Source of the DNA: Rossellomorea sp036867415
GTDB lineage: Bacteria > Bacillota > Bacilli > Bacillales > Bacillaceae_B
Assembly (NCBI RefSeq): GCF_036867415.1
Contig: NZ_JBAJHU010000011.1
Location: 52,718-116,717, forward strand
DNA length: 64,000 bases
Direction of reading: 5' to 3'
Both the position numbers and the translations under genes were made by a program. The notes beneath the pieces were generated by a model, which did no database searches, was not told where the DNA came from, and saw only the letters and a list, made by a program, of their open reading frames with translations. Numbering within the stretch: the stretch's first letter is position 1; each line of letters starts with the position of its first letter. Shown piece after piece: positions 6,132-14,882 of this stretch.

Positions 6132-7898
6132 ATGTTAACAGGAGTCATTTACGCCCGCGTAAGTACAGAAGAGCAAGCATCAGAAGGTTACAGTATTGAA
6201 GCACAGAAACAACTGCTTCGAGATTATGCGAAGCATCGTAATATACAAATCATCGATGAGTATATTGATGAAGGTCGCAGTGGAAAAAGTATTGAGGGCA
6301 GACCCCAAATGCTAAGACTATTAAGAGATGCTAAAGACACCAAGTTTGATGCAGTGATTACTTACAAACTTGACCGACTTGCTCGTAAAACAAGGGATTC
6401 TCTTGAGATCATTGAGACATTAGAACGTCATAACGTTCAGCTTATGAGTTACTCCGAAAGTATTGATACATCTACTCCGGGAGGCAAGATGTTCTATACC
6501 GTACTTAGCTCAATATCCGAAATGGAACGATCAACTATTATTGATCGTGTCAAAATGGGCATGAATCAACGAGCGAAGCAAGGTAAGTGGAATGGAGGTA
6601 TTGTATTTGGATACAATGTTATTGATAAAGAGCTTGTGGTCAATGAGGAAGAGGCTGCAGTTGTGCAGGATATATTTAACCTCGCAGACAAAGGATATGG
6701 TTTTAAGAAGATAGCGTATGACTTAAATAAACGTGGTATTAAAACAAAAAAGAATAAGGAATTCTCGACTATTTCTGTTAAAACAATTTTAAATAATCCC
6801 ATGTATATTGGGAAGATTCGTTTTAATCAGCATGAGAATTGGTCAGAAAGACGACGACAAGGAAAGAATCCGGATCCTGTACTGGTAGATGGTACACATA
6901 CCCCAATCATAGAGGCATCACAATGGAATCAAGTCCAGGAGAAATTACAAAAACGCTCACGCAGACCCGCACAATCTGCTAAACCATACTTCTTAGGTAG
7001 ACTGCTTAGATGCCCAAGCTGCGGATATGGAATGGTTGCTGCAAAGTCAAAAGGCGAAAATGGGAAGGTCTATCGAATGTATCAATGTGGTCAATATAAA
7101 AATAAAGGACGGACGGTTTGCCAAGCTCACTCCATTAATGCAGATAAGGCAGAAAAATATGTCCTTGACGAGCTGAACCGTGTCGTAACTCTCCCTTATT
7201 TCATTGAACGATTAGTTGAAAAGATGAACGAAGAACGTTCTGATGCTGAACGTCCACTTCAAGAAGAACTAAATCGACTTGTATCAAGTAAGCAAAAGAC
7301 AGAAAAGCAACTGGATAATCTCGTCTCTCTACTAATGGATGATCCAGAACTACGAGACATCTACAAAAAGAAAATGAAGGAGCAGAAGGATTTCCTCCTT
7401 AACATAGAAGAACGTATTGAACATGTCAAAAAACAGCTTCTAAATGTCAGCAAAGACCCTGTCGATGCAGACGCACTCAAACAGCTTCTAAAGAACCTTG
7501 ACTCCATATTAGAGCGAGCAGACGCTGCAGAGAAAAAAGAACTGCTCGCTCTTTTTGTTAAGGATATCCAAATAACCAAGGAAAGAGTATCCTTCAAGGA
7601 AGGGAGACAAATTACACAAATTAATCTGATGTTTGACTTTACCATTGAGGCGTTACAAGGCAGTGCAAGTGTTCTCCTGAATAGTATGGATCACATCAAC
7701 TGCATTGCACCGATTGATCACTCCATAATTAGCCAAATATCTAAGGAAGATATGTATAGGGAGGCACTTGCTTCCCTTAACCTTTTACCCTTATTTATGA
7801 TACGGTTCCCCCCGATTAATCCGAAACGCCCGATAAATCTGCTCCACCAAAATCAACCGCATCAACTGATGAGGAAACGTCATTTTAGAGAAGGATAG
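6132..7898 (+). CDS. Large serine recombinase, CcrB-like, reading through the attachment site
   Basis: The product catalyses site-specific integration and excision. The resolvase domain holds the catalytic serine in VIYARVSTEEQ (S11) and the arginines of YKLDRLARKTRD; the recombinase domain covers about residues 155-270 (FGYNVID...NNPMYIGKIRF, HENWSERRRQG); a zinc ribbon follows (RCPSCGYG ... YQCGQYKNKGRTVCQA), then a long coiled coil. The segment from YIGKIRF through the zinc ribbon resembles CcrB of SCC elements. AAAGGAGG fixes the start. From about residue 554 the frame leaves the element and reads the antisense strand of rlmH, so the last 35 residues of this 588-residue version are host-encoded. 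In the excised circle the C-terminus must be different. Confidence 0.9.
   Translation: MLTGVIYARVSTEEQASEGYSIEAQKQLLRDYAKHRNIQIIDEYIDEGRSGKSIEGRPQMLRLLRDAKDTKFDAVITYKLDRLARKTRDSLEIIETLERHNVQLMSYSESIDTSTPGGKMFYTVLSSISEMERSTIIDRVKMGMNQRAKQGKWNGGIVFGYNVIDKELVVNEEEAAVVQDIFNLADKGYGFKKIAYDLNKRGIKTKKNKEFSTISVKTILNNPMYIGKIRFNQHENWSERRRQGKNPDPVLVDGTHTPIIEASQWNQVQEKLQKRSRRPAQSAKPYFLGRLLRCPSCGYGMVAAKSKGENGKVYRMYQCGQYKNKGRTVCQAHSINADKAEKYVLDELNRVVTLPYFIERLVEKMNEERSDAERPLQEELNRLVSSKQKTEKQLDNLVSLLMDDPELRDIYKKKMKEQKDFLLNIEERIEHVKKQLLNVSKDPVDADALKQLLKNLDSILERADAAEKKELLALFVKDIQITKERVSFKEGRQITQINLMFDFTIEALQGSASVLLNSMDHINCIAPIDHSIISQISKEDMYREALASLNLLPLFMIRFPPINPKRPINLLHQNQPHQLMRKRHFREG
7791..7808 (-). other. 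Attachment site at the rlmH 3' end
   Basis: On the rlmH strand these 18 bases read GAACCGTATCATAAATAA and encode the last residues (EPYHK) plus the stop. The staphylococcal SCC attachment core in the same codons is GAAGCATATCATAAATGA, sharing the central TATCATAAAT. Integration regenerates the rlmH end, as seen here. The partner copy should lie left of the window. Confidence 0.75.
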
Positions 7899-8270
7899 GG
7901 TGTCATTCGCCCGCTTCATTACCTCATCACTTAACCCGAGTGATCCGCCGATGACAAAAGCAACTTTGCTTTTTCCGTAGGTGGCCAGTTTGTCGAGGTT
8001 GTCCGCCAATTCTTCTGATGATTTCATTTTACCCTGGATTGCGAGGGCAATGACATGATGGTCTGGAGAAATCTTAGCAAGGATGCGTTCTCCTTCTTTG
8101 TTCTTCACTTGTTCCACTTCTAAATCACTCAATACTTCGGGTGCCTTTTCGTCGGAAAGTTCGATGATGTCCAGTTTGGCGTAGGCTCCGAGCCGCTTTA
8201 CATATTCGTTGATTCCTTGCTTTAAGTACTTTTCTTTCAGTTTACCAACCGTTACTATCGTGATATTCAC
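7791..8270 (-). CDS. rlmH: 23S rRNA pseudouridine-1915 N3-methyltransferase
   Basis: RlmH methylates pseudouridine 1915 in helix 69 of 23S rRNA using S-adenosylmethionine. The 159-residue length and the SPOUT features (ALAIQGKMKSSEELA, FVIGGSLGLSD, and the C-terminal LVEQIYRAFRINRGEPYHK) are those of the family. A GTG start after GAGGACGG gives the standard N-terminus VNITIVTVGKLK; an upstream in-frame start would add eight residues. The C-terminal tail is intact although the mobile element begins exactly at the stop codon. The gene is preceded by a cluster of DnaA boxes and by the CxxH/CxxC mini-protein gene. Confidence 0.97.
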   Translation of the reverse strand: MNITIVTVGKLKEKYLKQGINEYVKRLGAYAKLDIIELSDEKAPEVLSDLEVEQVKNKEGERILAKISPDHHVIALAIQGKMKSSEELADNLDKLATYGKSKVAFVIGGSLGLSDEVMKRANDTLSFSKMTFPHQLMRLILVEQIYRAFRINRGEPYHK

Positions 8271-8364
8271 ATTCCGTCCTCGCTTTACAAACAATTTACA
8301 AACACATTATCCACAGAACTTATCCACATATCCACATTATCCATCCACATCCTGTAGGAGAATA

Positions 8365-8523
8365 TTAGTTCGCCACAATATATATTGCGTTATTCCCACA
8401 ATATTCACAGGTTGTGGATAACTGTTCTTCTTCCGACAGTTCCTTTAAGTCCGGTGCGACTTCATGTTCGTCGACAATGATGTCCATGGCAAGCTCCACA
8501 TGCTCTAAACAACAATAAATCAC
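8365..8523 (-). CDS. yyzF: CxxH/CxxC mini-protein (YyzF-like, 52 aa)
   Basis: A 52-residue frame begins with GTG after AAGGAGGT and reads VIYCCLEHVELAMDIIVDEH, then a helical acidic middle and CEYCGNNAIYIVAN. The pattern C-x2-H near the N-terminus and C-x2-C near the C-terminus is that of the CxxH/CxxC protein family found beside rlmH in Bacillus, probably a zinc-binding fold. The function is unknown. Codons QLST of this gene contain a DnaA box. It is too short for most gene finders. Confidence 0.85.
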   Translation of the reverse strand: MIYCCLEHVELAMDIIVDEHEVAPDLKELSEEEQLSTTCEYCGNNAIYIVAN

Positions 8524-8594
8524 AGCAGGTACCTCCTTCTATTTTAATTAAAACAGTTCATTTATTTATCCACAGATTATCATATCACGTATAG

Positions 8595-8631
8595 AAAAAG
8601 CAGGAAAGGTACGATTCCCCTCCTGCTTTTT
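8595..8631 (-). terminator. htrC terminator
   Basis: Stem AAAAAGCAGGA/TCCTGCTTTTT downstream of the htrC stop, with T-runs in both orientations. Confidence 0.8.
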
Positions 8632-8643
8632 ACTTATCCACAC

Positions 8644-9882
8644 CTACATGCGGGATTCATCTGTCAGCTTCATTGTGAGCTCTTGCTTTTCGCCATTTCG
8701 ATAGTACGTGACTTTCATTTGGTCGTTCACTTCTTTTTTATTGTAAAGATGTTTTCGCAGGTCGATCAGGCTTTCGACTTTCTCGCCATCCAGTTCTACA
8801 ATGACATCCATTTCTTGAAGGCCGGCTTGTGCAGCTGGTGAATTCGGTACGACCTGTCTGACCATGACACCATAGTTGACTTCTTTCGGAAGTTTTAGTG
8901 TTTCTTGCTGGTGGTAGGCAGAGATCCGATTTACATCCTCGAGCACAACACCCATCGCAGGCCGTTTCACTTCTCCATATTGCTCGAGGTCCTCGATGAT
9001 CGGCATGGCGTAGTTGATCGGAATCGCGAGTCCGATACCCTCGACAGCTTCCTGTGCGATTTTCATGGAGTTGATCCCGACCAGCTGACCGGAAATGTTG
9101 ATCAATGCACCTCCGCTGTTACCAGGATTGATGGCTGCATCTGTCTGCAGCACTTCTGCATTCCAATCTTCCATTCCGTCCTGGTTGATATCGACCGGGA
9201 TTGTCCGTTCCACTCCGGAAACAACGCCTTGTGTGACTGAACCAGAGAATTGGAGTCCAAGCGGATTTCCGATGGCGATGACCGGTTCGCCGGCTTTCAG
9301 TTCATCCGAGTTGCCGATTTCGGCCACATCTGCCTTTTCAATACTGCTTCCGTCGATTTCGAGGACGGCAAGGTCTGTCCAGACGTCAGCTCCGCGCAGG
9401 GTTGCCGGAACCTTTGTCCCGTCAGCGAGCGTCACTTCTAATTGATCCGCTCCTTCTATGACGTGGTTATTGGTGACGATATATGCTTTATTCCCTGCTT
9501 TTTTATAAATGACACCAGAGCCTGTCCCGGCTTGTTGGTCCTGAGATTCAGTCTGGCCCCAGAAGCTTTGGGAACGGATATTTGATATCCCGACGACAGA
9601 GTCACTGGATTTCTCAACGGCTTTCGTGATATCCGTCGTCACATCCACTGATACGTTACTGGTCTTGCCGTTATGGTACGCTTCGTCCGTTTCCTTCAAA
9701 TCCTCATCGGGTTGGATTGAATAGGGTAAAACATCCAGGTTATGTAACTGAGGAAGCGCAATAATAATCATGATTGCACCGAAGACCACACCAAGCAGCC
9801 CGGCAAGGAACATGCCTCCGCGGTTTCCTTTTTGCTTGCCCCTGCCTTCTCTATTAAGATCTTGATCATCATAGTAACCCAT
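8644..9882 (-). CDS. htrC: Membrane-anchored HtrA-type serine protease/chaperone
   Basis: A DegP/HtrA protease that degrades misfolded proteins outside the membrane. A basic N-terminus is followed by one transmembrane anchor (about residues 23-44), a trypsin-like domain with catalytic H140 (TNNHVIEG), D170 (TDLAVLE) and S256 (NPGNSGGAL), and a C-terminal PDZ domain (VMVRQVVPNSPAAQAGLQ). At 412 residues it has the family's usual length. It is the last gene downstream of the walRKHIJ block, as in B. subtilis where the paralogue is HtrC/YyxA, separated here by a 204-base gap without a clear terminator. The gene name rests on position as well as on sequence. Confidence 0.93.
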   Translation of the reverse strand: MGYYDDQDLNREGRGKQKGNRGGMFLAGLLGVVFGAIMIIIALPQLHNLDVLPYSIQPDEDLKETDEAYHNGKTSNVSVDVTTDITKAVEKSSDSVVGISNIRSQSFWGQTESQDQQAGTGSGVIYKKAGNKAYIVTNNHVIEGADQLEVTLADGTKVPATLRGADVWTDLAVLEIDGSSIEKADVAEIGNSDELKAGEPVIAIGNPLGLQFSGSVTQGVVSGVERTIPVDINQDGMEDWNAEVLQTDAAINPGNSGGALINISGQLVGINSMKIAQEAVEGIGLAIPINYAMPIIEDLEQYGEVKRPAMGVVLEDVNRISAYHQQETLKLPKEVNYGVMVRQVVPNSPAAQAGLQEMDVIVELDGEKVESLIDLRKHLYNKKEVNDQMKVTYYRNGEKQELTMKLTDESRM

Positions 9883-10086
9883 CTACCATCATCCTTTCTC
9901 ACAGATATTCCTTTTGTTATTTTATCTTTACAAGCCTGATTATAGTCAGGTGAAATTAAAAAATGATGAAAAACAGTTAAGAATAATAGTCTTTTTCATC
10001 TTATTTCAAAATAAAAAGGCAAAAGCCACAGCAGCCTTCACCCTCTTACTTTCCTCTAAATTTACCCATTTAAACATATAAATGGG

Positions 10087-10881
10087 TCAGATGGCTACTA
10101 ATGGAGTCGGGACTTTAGGGTCTGTATCAAACAAATCGATTTGTTCGCCGACGCCTATTCCTTTTGACTCAAGCGTTTGGGTCACACTCATCCGTGCCAG
10201 GTCTTTCATATTATTATCGAGGCTCAGGTGGGCAAGATAGATTCCTTTGGTCCTGTCGCCGATCACTTCGCTCATCGCAACGGCAGCATCTTCATTCGAA
10301 ACGTGTCCGATATCACTCAGGATGCGGCGCTTGATATTCCATGGGTAGCGGCACATCCTGAGCATGCCCACGTCATGATTGCTTTCGAACACGTACGCAT
10401 CGGCATTCGAAATGATGCCCTTCATCCGGTCGCTGACATAGCCTGTGTCGGTCACGAGGACAAGCTTCTTTTCACCCTGATGAAACACATAGAACATCGG
10501 CTCGGCTGCATCATGCGATACGCCGAACGACTCGATGCTCATGCCGCCAAAGTGCCTGGCCGTCTCCATATCGAAAGAAAATTTCTGTTCATTATCGATT
10601 TTCCCAACGAGACGGTCCATCTCACTCCATGTCTTCTCATTCGCATAAACCGGAAGCTTGTACTTTCTCGCAAGCACACCGATCCCTTTAATGTGGTCAC
10701 TATGCTCATGAGTAACCAAAATGCCTGACAAATCTTCAATTTTACGATCAATTTGACTGAACAAACCTTCCATCGCCTTGCCGCTCAAACCGGCGTCCAC
10801 AAGGAAAGAATGCTCTTCCGTTTCAACAAATATCGCATTTCCTGTACTGCCGCTGGCTAGTACACTAAAATGCATGGTCAT
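10087..10881 (-). CDS. walJ: WalJ/YycJ metallo-beta-lactamase fold exonuclease-like protein
   Basis: A metallo-beta-lactamase fold protein with the metal-binding signature THEHSDHIKG (about residues 57-66) and later VTDTGY and ESNHD motifs. YycJ family members are nucleases implicated in mismatch repair and in coordinating cell division with replication. The preferred ATG gives the conserved N-terminus MTMHFSVLASGSTGNA; a GTG three codons earlier overlaps the stop of walI. It is the last gene of the walRKHIJ operon. Near the C-terminus a conserved H (YLAHLSLDNN) is also present. Confidence 0.93.
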   Translation of the reverse strand: MTMHFSVLASGSTGNAIFVETEEHSFLVDAGLSGKAMEGLFSQIDRKIEDLSGILVTHEHSDHIKGIGVLARKYKLPVYANEKTWSEMDRLVGKIDNEQKFSFDMETARHFGGMSIESFGVSHDAAEPMFYVFHQGEKKLVLVTDTGYVSDRMKGIISNADAYVFESNHDVGMLRMCRYPWNIKRRILSDIGHVSNEDAAVAMSEVIGDRTKGIYLAHLSLDNNMKDLARMSVTQTLESKGIGVGEQIDLFDTDPKVPTPLVAI

Positions 10882-10886
10882 ACTTC

Positions 10887-11711
10887 TCACTCCAGTAGTT
10901 CTTTCTCTGTTTTTTTCCTCTCGATTATCGTTCCATCAATGGCATTGATGGATAAGTCCTGTTTTGTTTCGCCTTTAACCAGCGTGAAATGCCAAGTTGG
11001 CGCCATCACAATCTGATAATCTGAGAATACATTCGTCGAATACCCGATTTCATATTCCGTGACTTTACTGTCAGAAGGTACTTTATTACTGTCAGTCAGT
11101 ATTTTTAATGCGTCAAACGGGGGAAGGATACTTCTTTCTTCGCCGAAGTTCTGAATATCTTCCACCATCGTTTGTTTATAGGAAACAATTTCATTCTCGT
11201 TATTCAGATCGAAAACAATCTCTGCATTTGCGTTATGAAACAGTGGTTTATCTTCATAAGTTTGGTTATAACTAACGGTTTTCTCTTCTTCATTAAACTC
11301 TCTGAACGTATACTGATCGCCGTCCATGACATATTCATTGATAAAACCATTCATCTTATCCTTTAACTCTTTCTCAGCAAGTTTATCGCCGAGTGGATAA
11401 GGTTCATCCAAAGTGGAATACAGTGTGTTCTCTGTTAATATGTTAACCTCTTGTTTTTTCAAGTTCTCTTTCACATCATCTGTAAACTTTTTCGTCTTTG
11501 CCCTGATGTTCGACTCACTTAATGCCGTTTTCGCTGTCGACTTTATATCTGAAGGATAAGAAATGTTATATGCCTCGATAGGGGATTGTTTATTATCCGT
11601 TGCCGACAACACTTCAGGAGCTGAAATCTTTTTAATGAACATGGTCATCAGAAAGATATTCAATATCAAAAAAACGATGATGAAAATAGATTTTGTTTTA
11701 CTCCAGTCCAT
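10887..11711 (-). CDS. walI: WalI (YycI), inner regulator of the WalK kinase
   Basis: YycI is a membrane-anchored extracytoplasmic protein that, with YycH, represses WalK activity. A short N-terminal cytoplasmic end (MDWSKTKS) is followed by a transmembrane helix (IFIIVFLILNIFLMTMFI) and an extracellular domain of about 240 residues. The frame continues upstream into walH, but the ATG after GGAGGG and the family's MDWSKTK start decide the N-terminus. The start lies 14 bases inside the 3' end of walH, so the genes are translationally coupled. Confidence 0.94.
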   Translation of the reverse strand: MDWSKTKSIFIIVFLILNIFLMTMFIKKISAPEVLSATDNKQSPIEAYNISYPSDIKSTAKTALSESNIRAKTKKFTDDVKENLKKQEVNILTENTLYSTLDEPYPLGDKLAEKELKDKMNGFINEYVMDGDQYTFREFNEEEKTVSYNQTYEDKPLFHNANAEIVFDLNNENEIVSYKQTMVEDIQNFGEERSILPPFDALKILTDSNKVPSDSKVTEYEIGYSTNVFSDYQIVMAPTWHFTLVKGETKQDLSINAIDGTIIERKKTEKELLE

Positions 11712-13050
11712 TTTCGATCCCTCCAAACTCATCCAGAGGAAGCCGCAGCCAGGAACCACTGTATTTATAATACCATGAGGGCTTGAAATCATACAGAAGG
11801 ATGTCTTCATTGGTACTGTCCCTCGTCAATTTATATCCAATTGCGATATCCTCGACATAATCCAGGTCCATCTCACTTTCCTCCAGGGCCTGCTGCACTG
11901 TATAACCTGATGGAAGCTGGACTTTGACAAGCTCAAAGATGGAAGAATAATTTTCCACCAACTGATAAAATGGACGTTGATATTGATGAATCGTATCAAT
12001 CCCCCATATCTGGGCAATTTCCGTCATCCCATAAATATCACTGAAGACAGGGAAATCATCAAGGAACATCCTGTATTCAATCTTGCTTTCTTCCCTGCTC
12101 AGTGAGAAGAATCTAAATTGATCGGTCCATCCTCCGTGCTCATTTACAAACTGAATACTGTTCTCTATCAGTAAATCTCCTGAAATATTTGTCGCCGCAT
12201 CCACACCCGGTGTCACGAAAGAGAGAGTACTATAATCTTCATTTATCTTCATCAAGCTGAAAGAGTCCCTGTAAATTTTCTCGGTGCCCGTTGAATTATG
12301 ACTGACATTGCTCGGATCTTTGAAGAGAGCCTTCACGAAATCTTCCGCATTCAGCTGTTCGGTAGAGTATTTGATCTTATAATATTCCCCTGCTTTGACT
12401 GGGAGCAGAATGGTTTTTCTGTCATTCAGCTTGTATTTAAAGTATTCTGCATATGAATCACTGTAAACGGCTTTTTGAACAAACTTCTTCTCGAGTGTCT
12501 GCAGCTTATCTGCATCTACCTTGCTTTCCACTACCACTTTCTCGTTTTCTTCTCCATATAATACAAAATAGACAATACCATTGCTTGAATTGTTATAATT
12601 CATGTCAATGACGATCCGGTTGAAAGTGGTCTTGGGTATATTATTTTCATCGAATTTTATGATTTTCTTATAAAGCGAAAGGGGAACACTGTCCGGAAAC
12701 ACTAAATTGATCATATCCGGAGCTTGAATCAACTCTTCTATTTCTGCATCAGTATATTGATTGCTGACATCTTTTGTATTCACTAAGCGCCAGCTGCTCA
12801 TTTCATATAAGACCGTATCGATTTCATCACTGTCCTGAGAGCCTGAAATTTTGTTGTCGTGATTATAAAAGACTTTATAGGGTTTGATCAATTCCAGTTT
12901 CTTTCTCTCTTTCCCTATTGAAACATCAAAAGCTTCCGTGCTCTCTATTTCATTATATTGAGGTTGATACGTCCAAAGGTTCCATGTAAGGAAAATACTC
13001 ATGGCTACCAGCAGCGTCAAAACAATGGATTTAATTTTTTCATAGTTCAT
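11698..13050 (-). CDS. walH: WalH (YycH), negative regulator of WalK
   Basis: YycH anchors in the membrane by an N-terminal helix (VLTLLVAMSIFLTWNLW) and presents a large extracellular domain, which contacts the WalK kinase together with YycI. The start MNYEKIKS overlaps the walK stop by four bases (ATGA), with an AGAGGATG site inside the end of walK. The 450-residue length is normal. The operon order walR-walK-walH-walI-walJ is complete. Confidence 0.94.
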   Translation of the reverse strand: MNYEKIKSIVLTLLVAMSIFLTWNLWTYQPQYNEIESTEAFDVSIGKERKKLELIKPYKVFYNHDNKISGSQDSDEIDTVLYEMSSWRLVNTKDVSNQYTDAEIEELIQAPDMINLVFPDSVPLSLYKKIIKFDENNIPKTTFNRIVIDMNYNNSSNGIVYFVLYGEENEKVVVESKVDADKLQTLEKKFVQKAVYSDSYAEYFKYKLNDRKTILLPVKAGEYYKIKYSTEQLNAEDFVKALFKDPSNVSHNSTGTEKIYRDSFSLMKINEDYSTLSFVTPGVDAATNISGDLLIENSIQFVNEHGGWTDQFRFFSLSREESKIEYRMFLDDFPVFSDIYGMTEIAQIWGIDTIHQYQRPFYQLVENYSSIFELVKVQLPSGYTVQQALEESEMDLDYVEDIAIGYKLTRDSTNEDILLYDFKPSWYYKYSGSWLRLPLDEFGGIENGLE

Positions 13051-14876
13051 GACCAATCATCCTCTTGTAGCGGATCATATGGGAGCTTGAACGTAATGGT
13101 CGTTCCTTTACCGTCTATGCTGGTTGCCCATATATCACCACCGTGTGCTGATATCATTTCCTTGGCGATTGCAAGTCCAAGCCCTGTACCGCCCATCTGT
13201 CTCGAGCGTGCTTTATCCACGCGGTAGAAACGTTCGAAAATCTTATCAAGATTCTCTTTAGGAATCCCCAATCCCTGATCCGATACACTTATCTCGATAA
13301 AACCATTGTTTTCTTTCACGCTGAATGTAATGGTGCCGCCTTCAGGTGAGTATTTCAATGCATTGGAGATGATATTATCCAGAACCTGCGTGATCTTATC
13401 CTGATCAATTTCAACAAACATCGCTTCATCGGGTAAGTATCGTTCAAAGGTGACATTCAAATTCTTCGTCATCTCAAAACGGTCGATGATCCGGTGGAAT
13501 AGGAGGATGAAATCTACCCAGTCCTTATTAAACCGGTAATCTTTGCTGTCCATTTTTGAAAGTTGCAGGAGATCATTTACGAGACGGATCATCCGCTCTG
13601 TTTCAGTTTGAGTGACATTTAAAAATTGCGGAGCGATATCCTCATCCTGCCAAGCACCTTCTGCCAATGCCTCCAAATAGCTTCGCATCGTGGTCAGGGG
13701 AGTACGTAATTCATGTGATACATTGGCAACGAATTCCCGTCTCTCCAGATCGATCTTTTCCTGTTCGGTAATATCGTGCAGAACTGCGATCAACCCGTTG
13801 ACAAACCCGGTTTCCTTTTGGATGATTGAAAAGTTTGCCCTCAGAATATAAGGCTTTTCTTTCGTACTGTAATCCAAAATGATCGATTCATGCTCATTGG
13901 AGAGATCCTCGAAGTTATATTCTTCATCGAGTCCAAGCAGTGACACGATTGGCTGTGAGAGGACTGTTTCACGTGAAACATTCAGCATTTCAACTGCAGG
14001 ATCGTTAATTAAAATCACTCTTCCCTTACGATCCGTGGCGATGACTCCATCCGTCATATAAGAAAGAACAGAGGACAGTTTTCTTCTTTCCCCTTCTGTC
14101 GTCGCTTGAGCTTCCTGCAGCCGCTTCGTAAGATTATTAAATGTCATGGCCAGTTGTCCGATTTCATCATAGCCGTACACTTTAACTTTGCGCGAGAAAT
14201 TCCCCTTCGCCATAGCAAGAGCATGTTTTCTCATATCAGAAATCGGCCGGGTGATCGTTTGTGCAAGCAAAACCCCTAATATGGCCGTGATCGCAAGCGC
14301 AATCACCGTGCCGTTCGTGAAGATTTTATTGATTTCATTCATCTGGTCATAGACGTTTTCAATTTTGGCTACAAGAAAAATAGCACCGATGATTTCTTTA
14401 TTTCTTTCGATGGGCGAAGCAAGCACCCATACACGGTCGCCTGATTGTTTATCAACATAGATATCATCATAAGGCCCTCCTCCAACCAGGACCCGCTTGA
14501 CAAGGATTTCATTGGTCGGCCGTCCCACCAGTCCTTGATTATTCGCATCGGAGGTACCTATTATTTTGCTCTTTTGATCAATGACTCGTATTTCTTCGAT
14601 GTCAGACCTGCTGTCATCACTGTCTTGTAATAGATTCTTAATTTCATTTTCTTTCGTAGGGTCACCCTCGGCACGATCCTTGACCATTTCTTCACGGACC
14701 GAGTACTCAAGCAGATCAACTCTGCTCTTTATGCTGGTTTGAAAGTTTTCAACAAGTTTATTCTCCAATTCCCTCACGAAATAAACGCCGATGATCTGCA
14801 TCGCCAGGAGAATAAGGAGCACATAAATCATGACAAACTTAAGATGGATCGATCGCGTTAAACCAACTTTCTTCAT
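13047..14876 (-). CDS. walK: WalK essential sensor histidine kinase
   Basis: The essential kinase that controls peptidoglycan hydrolase genes through WalR. Domains in order: transmembrane helix about 13-35, extracellular PAS-like domain to about 182, second helix about 188-208, HAMP (TRPISDMRKHALAMAKGNFS), cytoplasmic PAS about 265-370, HisKA with phosphoacceptor H388 in ANVSHELRTPL, and HATPase with N box (DNIISNALKYS) and G boxes (DQGLGIPKEN, GGTGLGLAI). The 609-residue length fits. A perfect parS site is embedded in codons 299-304 (VSRET). The gene lies six bases downstream of walR. Confidence 0.98.
   Translation of the reverse strand: MKKVGLTRSIHLKFVMIYVLLILLAMQIIGVYFVRELENKLVENFQTSIKSRVDLLEYSVREEMVKDRAEGDPTKENEIKNLLQDSDDSRSDIEEIRVIDQKSKIIGTSDANNQGLVGRPTNEILVKRVLVGGGPYDDIYVDKQSGDRVWVLASPIERNKEIIGAIFLVAKIENVYDQMNEINKIFTNGTVIALAITAILGVLLAQTITRPISDMRKHALAMAKGNFSRKVKVYGYDEIGQLAMTFNNLTKRLQEAQATTEGERRKLSSVLSYMTDGVIATDRKGRVILINDPAVEMLNVSRETVLSQPIVSLLGLDEEYNFEDLSNEHESIILDYSTKEKPYILRANFSIIQKETGFVNGLIAVLHDITEQEKIDLERREFVANVSHELRTPLTTMRSYLEALAEGAWQDEDIAPQFLNVTQTETERMIRLVNDLLQLSKMDSKDYRFNKDWVDFILLFHRIIDRFEMTKNLNVTFERYLPDEAMFVEIDQDKITQVLDNIISNALKYSPEGGTITFSVKENNGFIEISVSDQGLGIPKENLDKIFERFYRVDKARSRQMGGTGLGLAIAKEMISAHGGDIWATSIDGKGTTITFKLPYDPLQEDDWS
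13965..13980. promoter_or_regulatory. parS site within walK
   Basis: A perfect 16-base palindrome TGTTTCACGTGAAACA, the Spo0J (ParB) loading site, encoding VSRET in the kinase PAS region. Spo0J, encoded at 41474-42322, would load here. Confidence 0.97.
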
Positions 14877-14882
14877 TCAACC

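Larger units (their letters stand above)
1..7790. mobile_element. SCC-like integrated element (right part only)
   Basis: The whole block left of the rlmH stop codon is foreign to the otherwise conserved Bacillus gene order and is visibly more AT-rich than the genes to its right. It contains a large serine recombinase at its inner edge, radC, regulators and the beginning of a BREX-like operon. Its boundary coincides with the last codons of rlmH, the site used by staphylococcal cassette chromosome (SCC) elements. The far boundary and second attachment site lie outside the window, so the total size is unknown. The composition and the recombinase/att arrangement are seen; the label SCC-like is inference. 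Confidence 0.8.
8308..8642. promoter_or_regulatory. DnaA-box cluster between rlmH and htrC
   Basis: Five perfect DnaA boxes (TTATCCACA or its complement) lie at 8308, 8320, 8413 (reverse), 8566 and 8634, with near-matches at 8328 and 8338. The reverse copy lies inside the coding sequence of the small CxxH/CxxC gene. DnaA-box clusters outside oriC are known in Bacillus to bind DnaA and damp initiation; that role here is inference. Confidence 0.8.
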
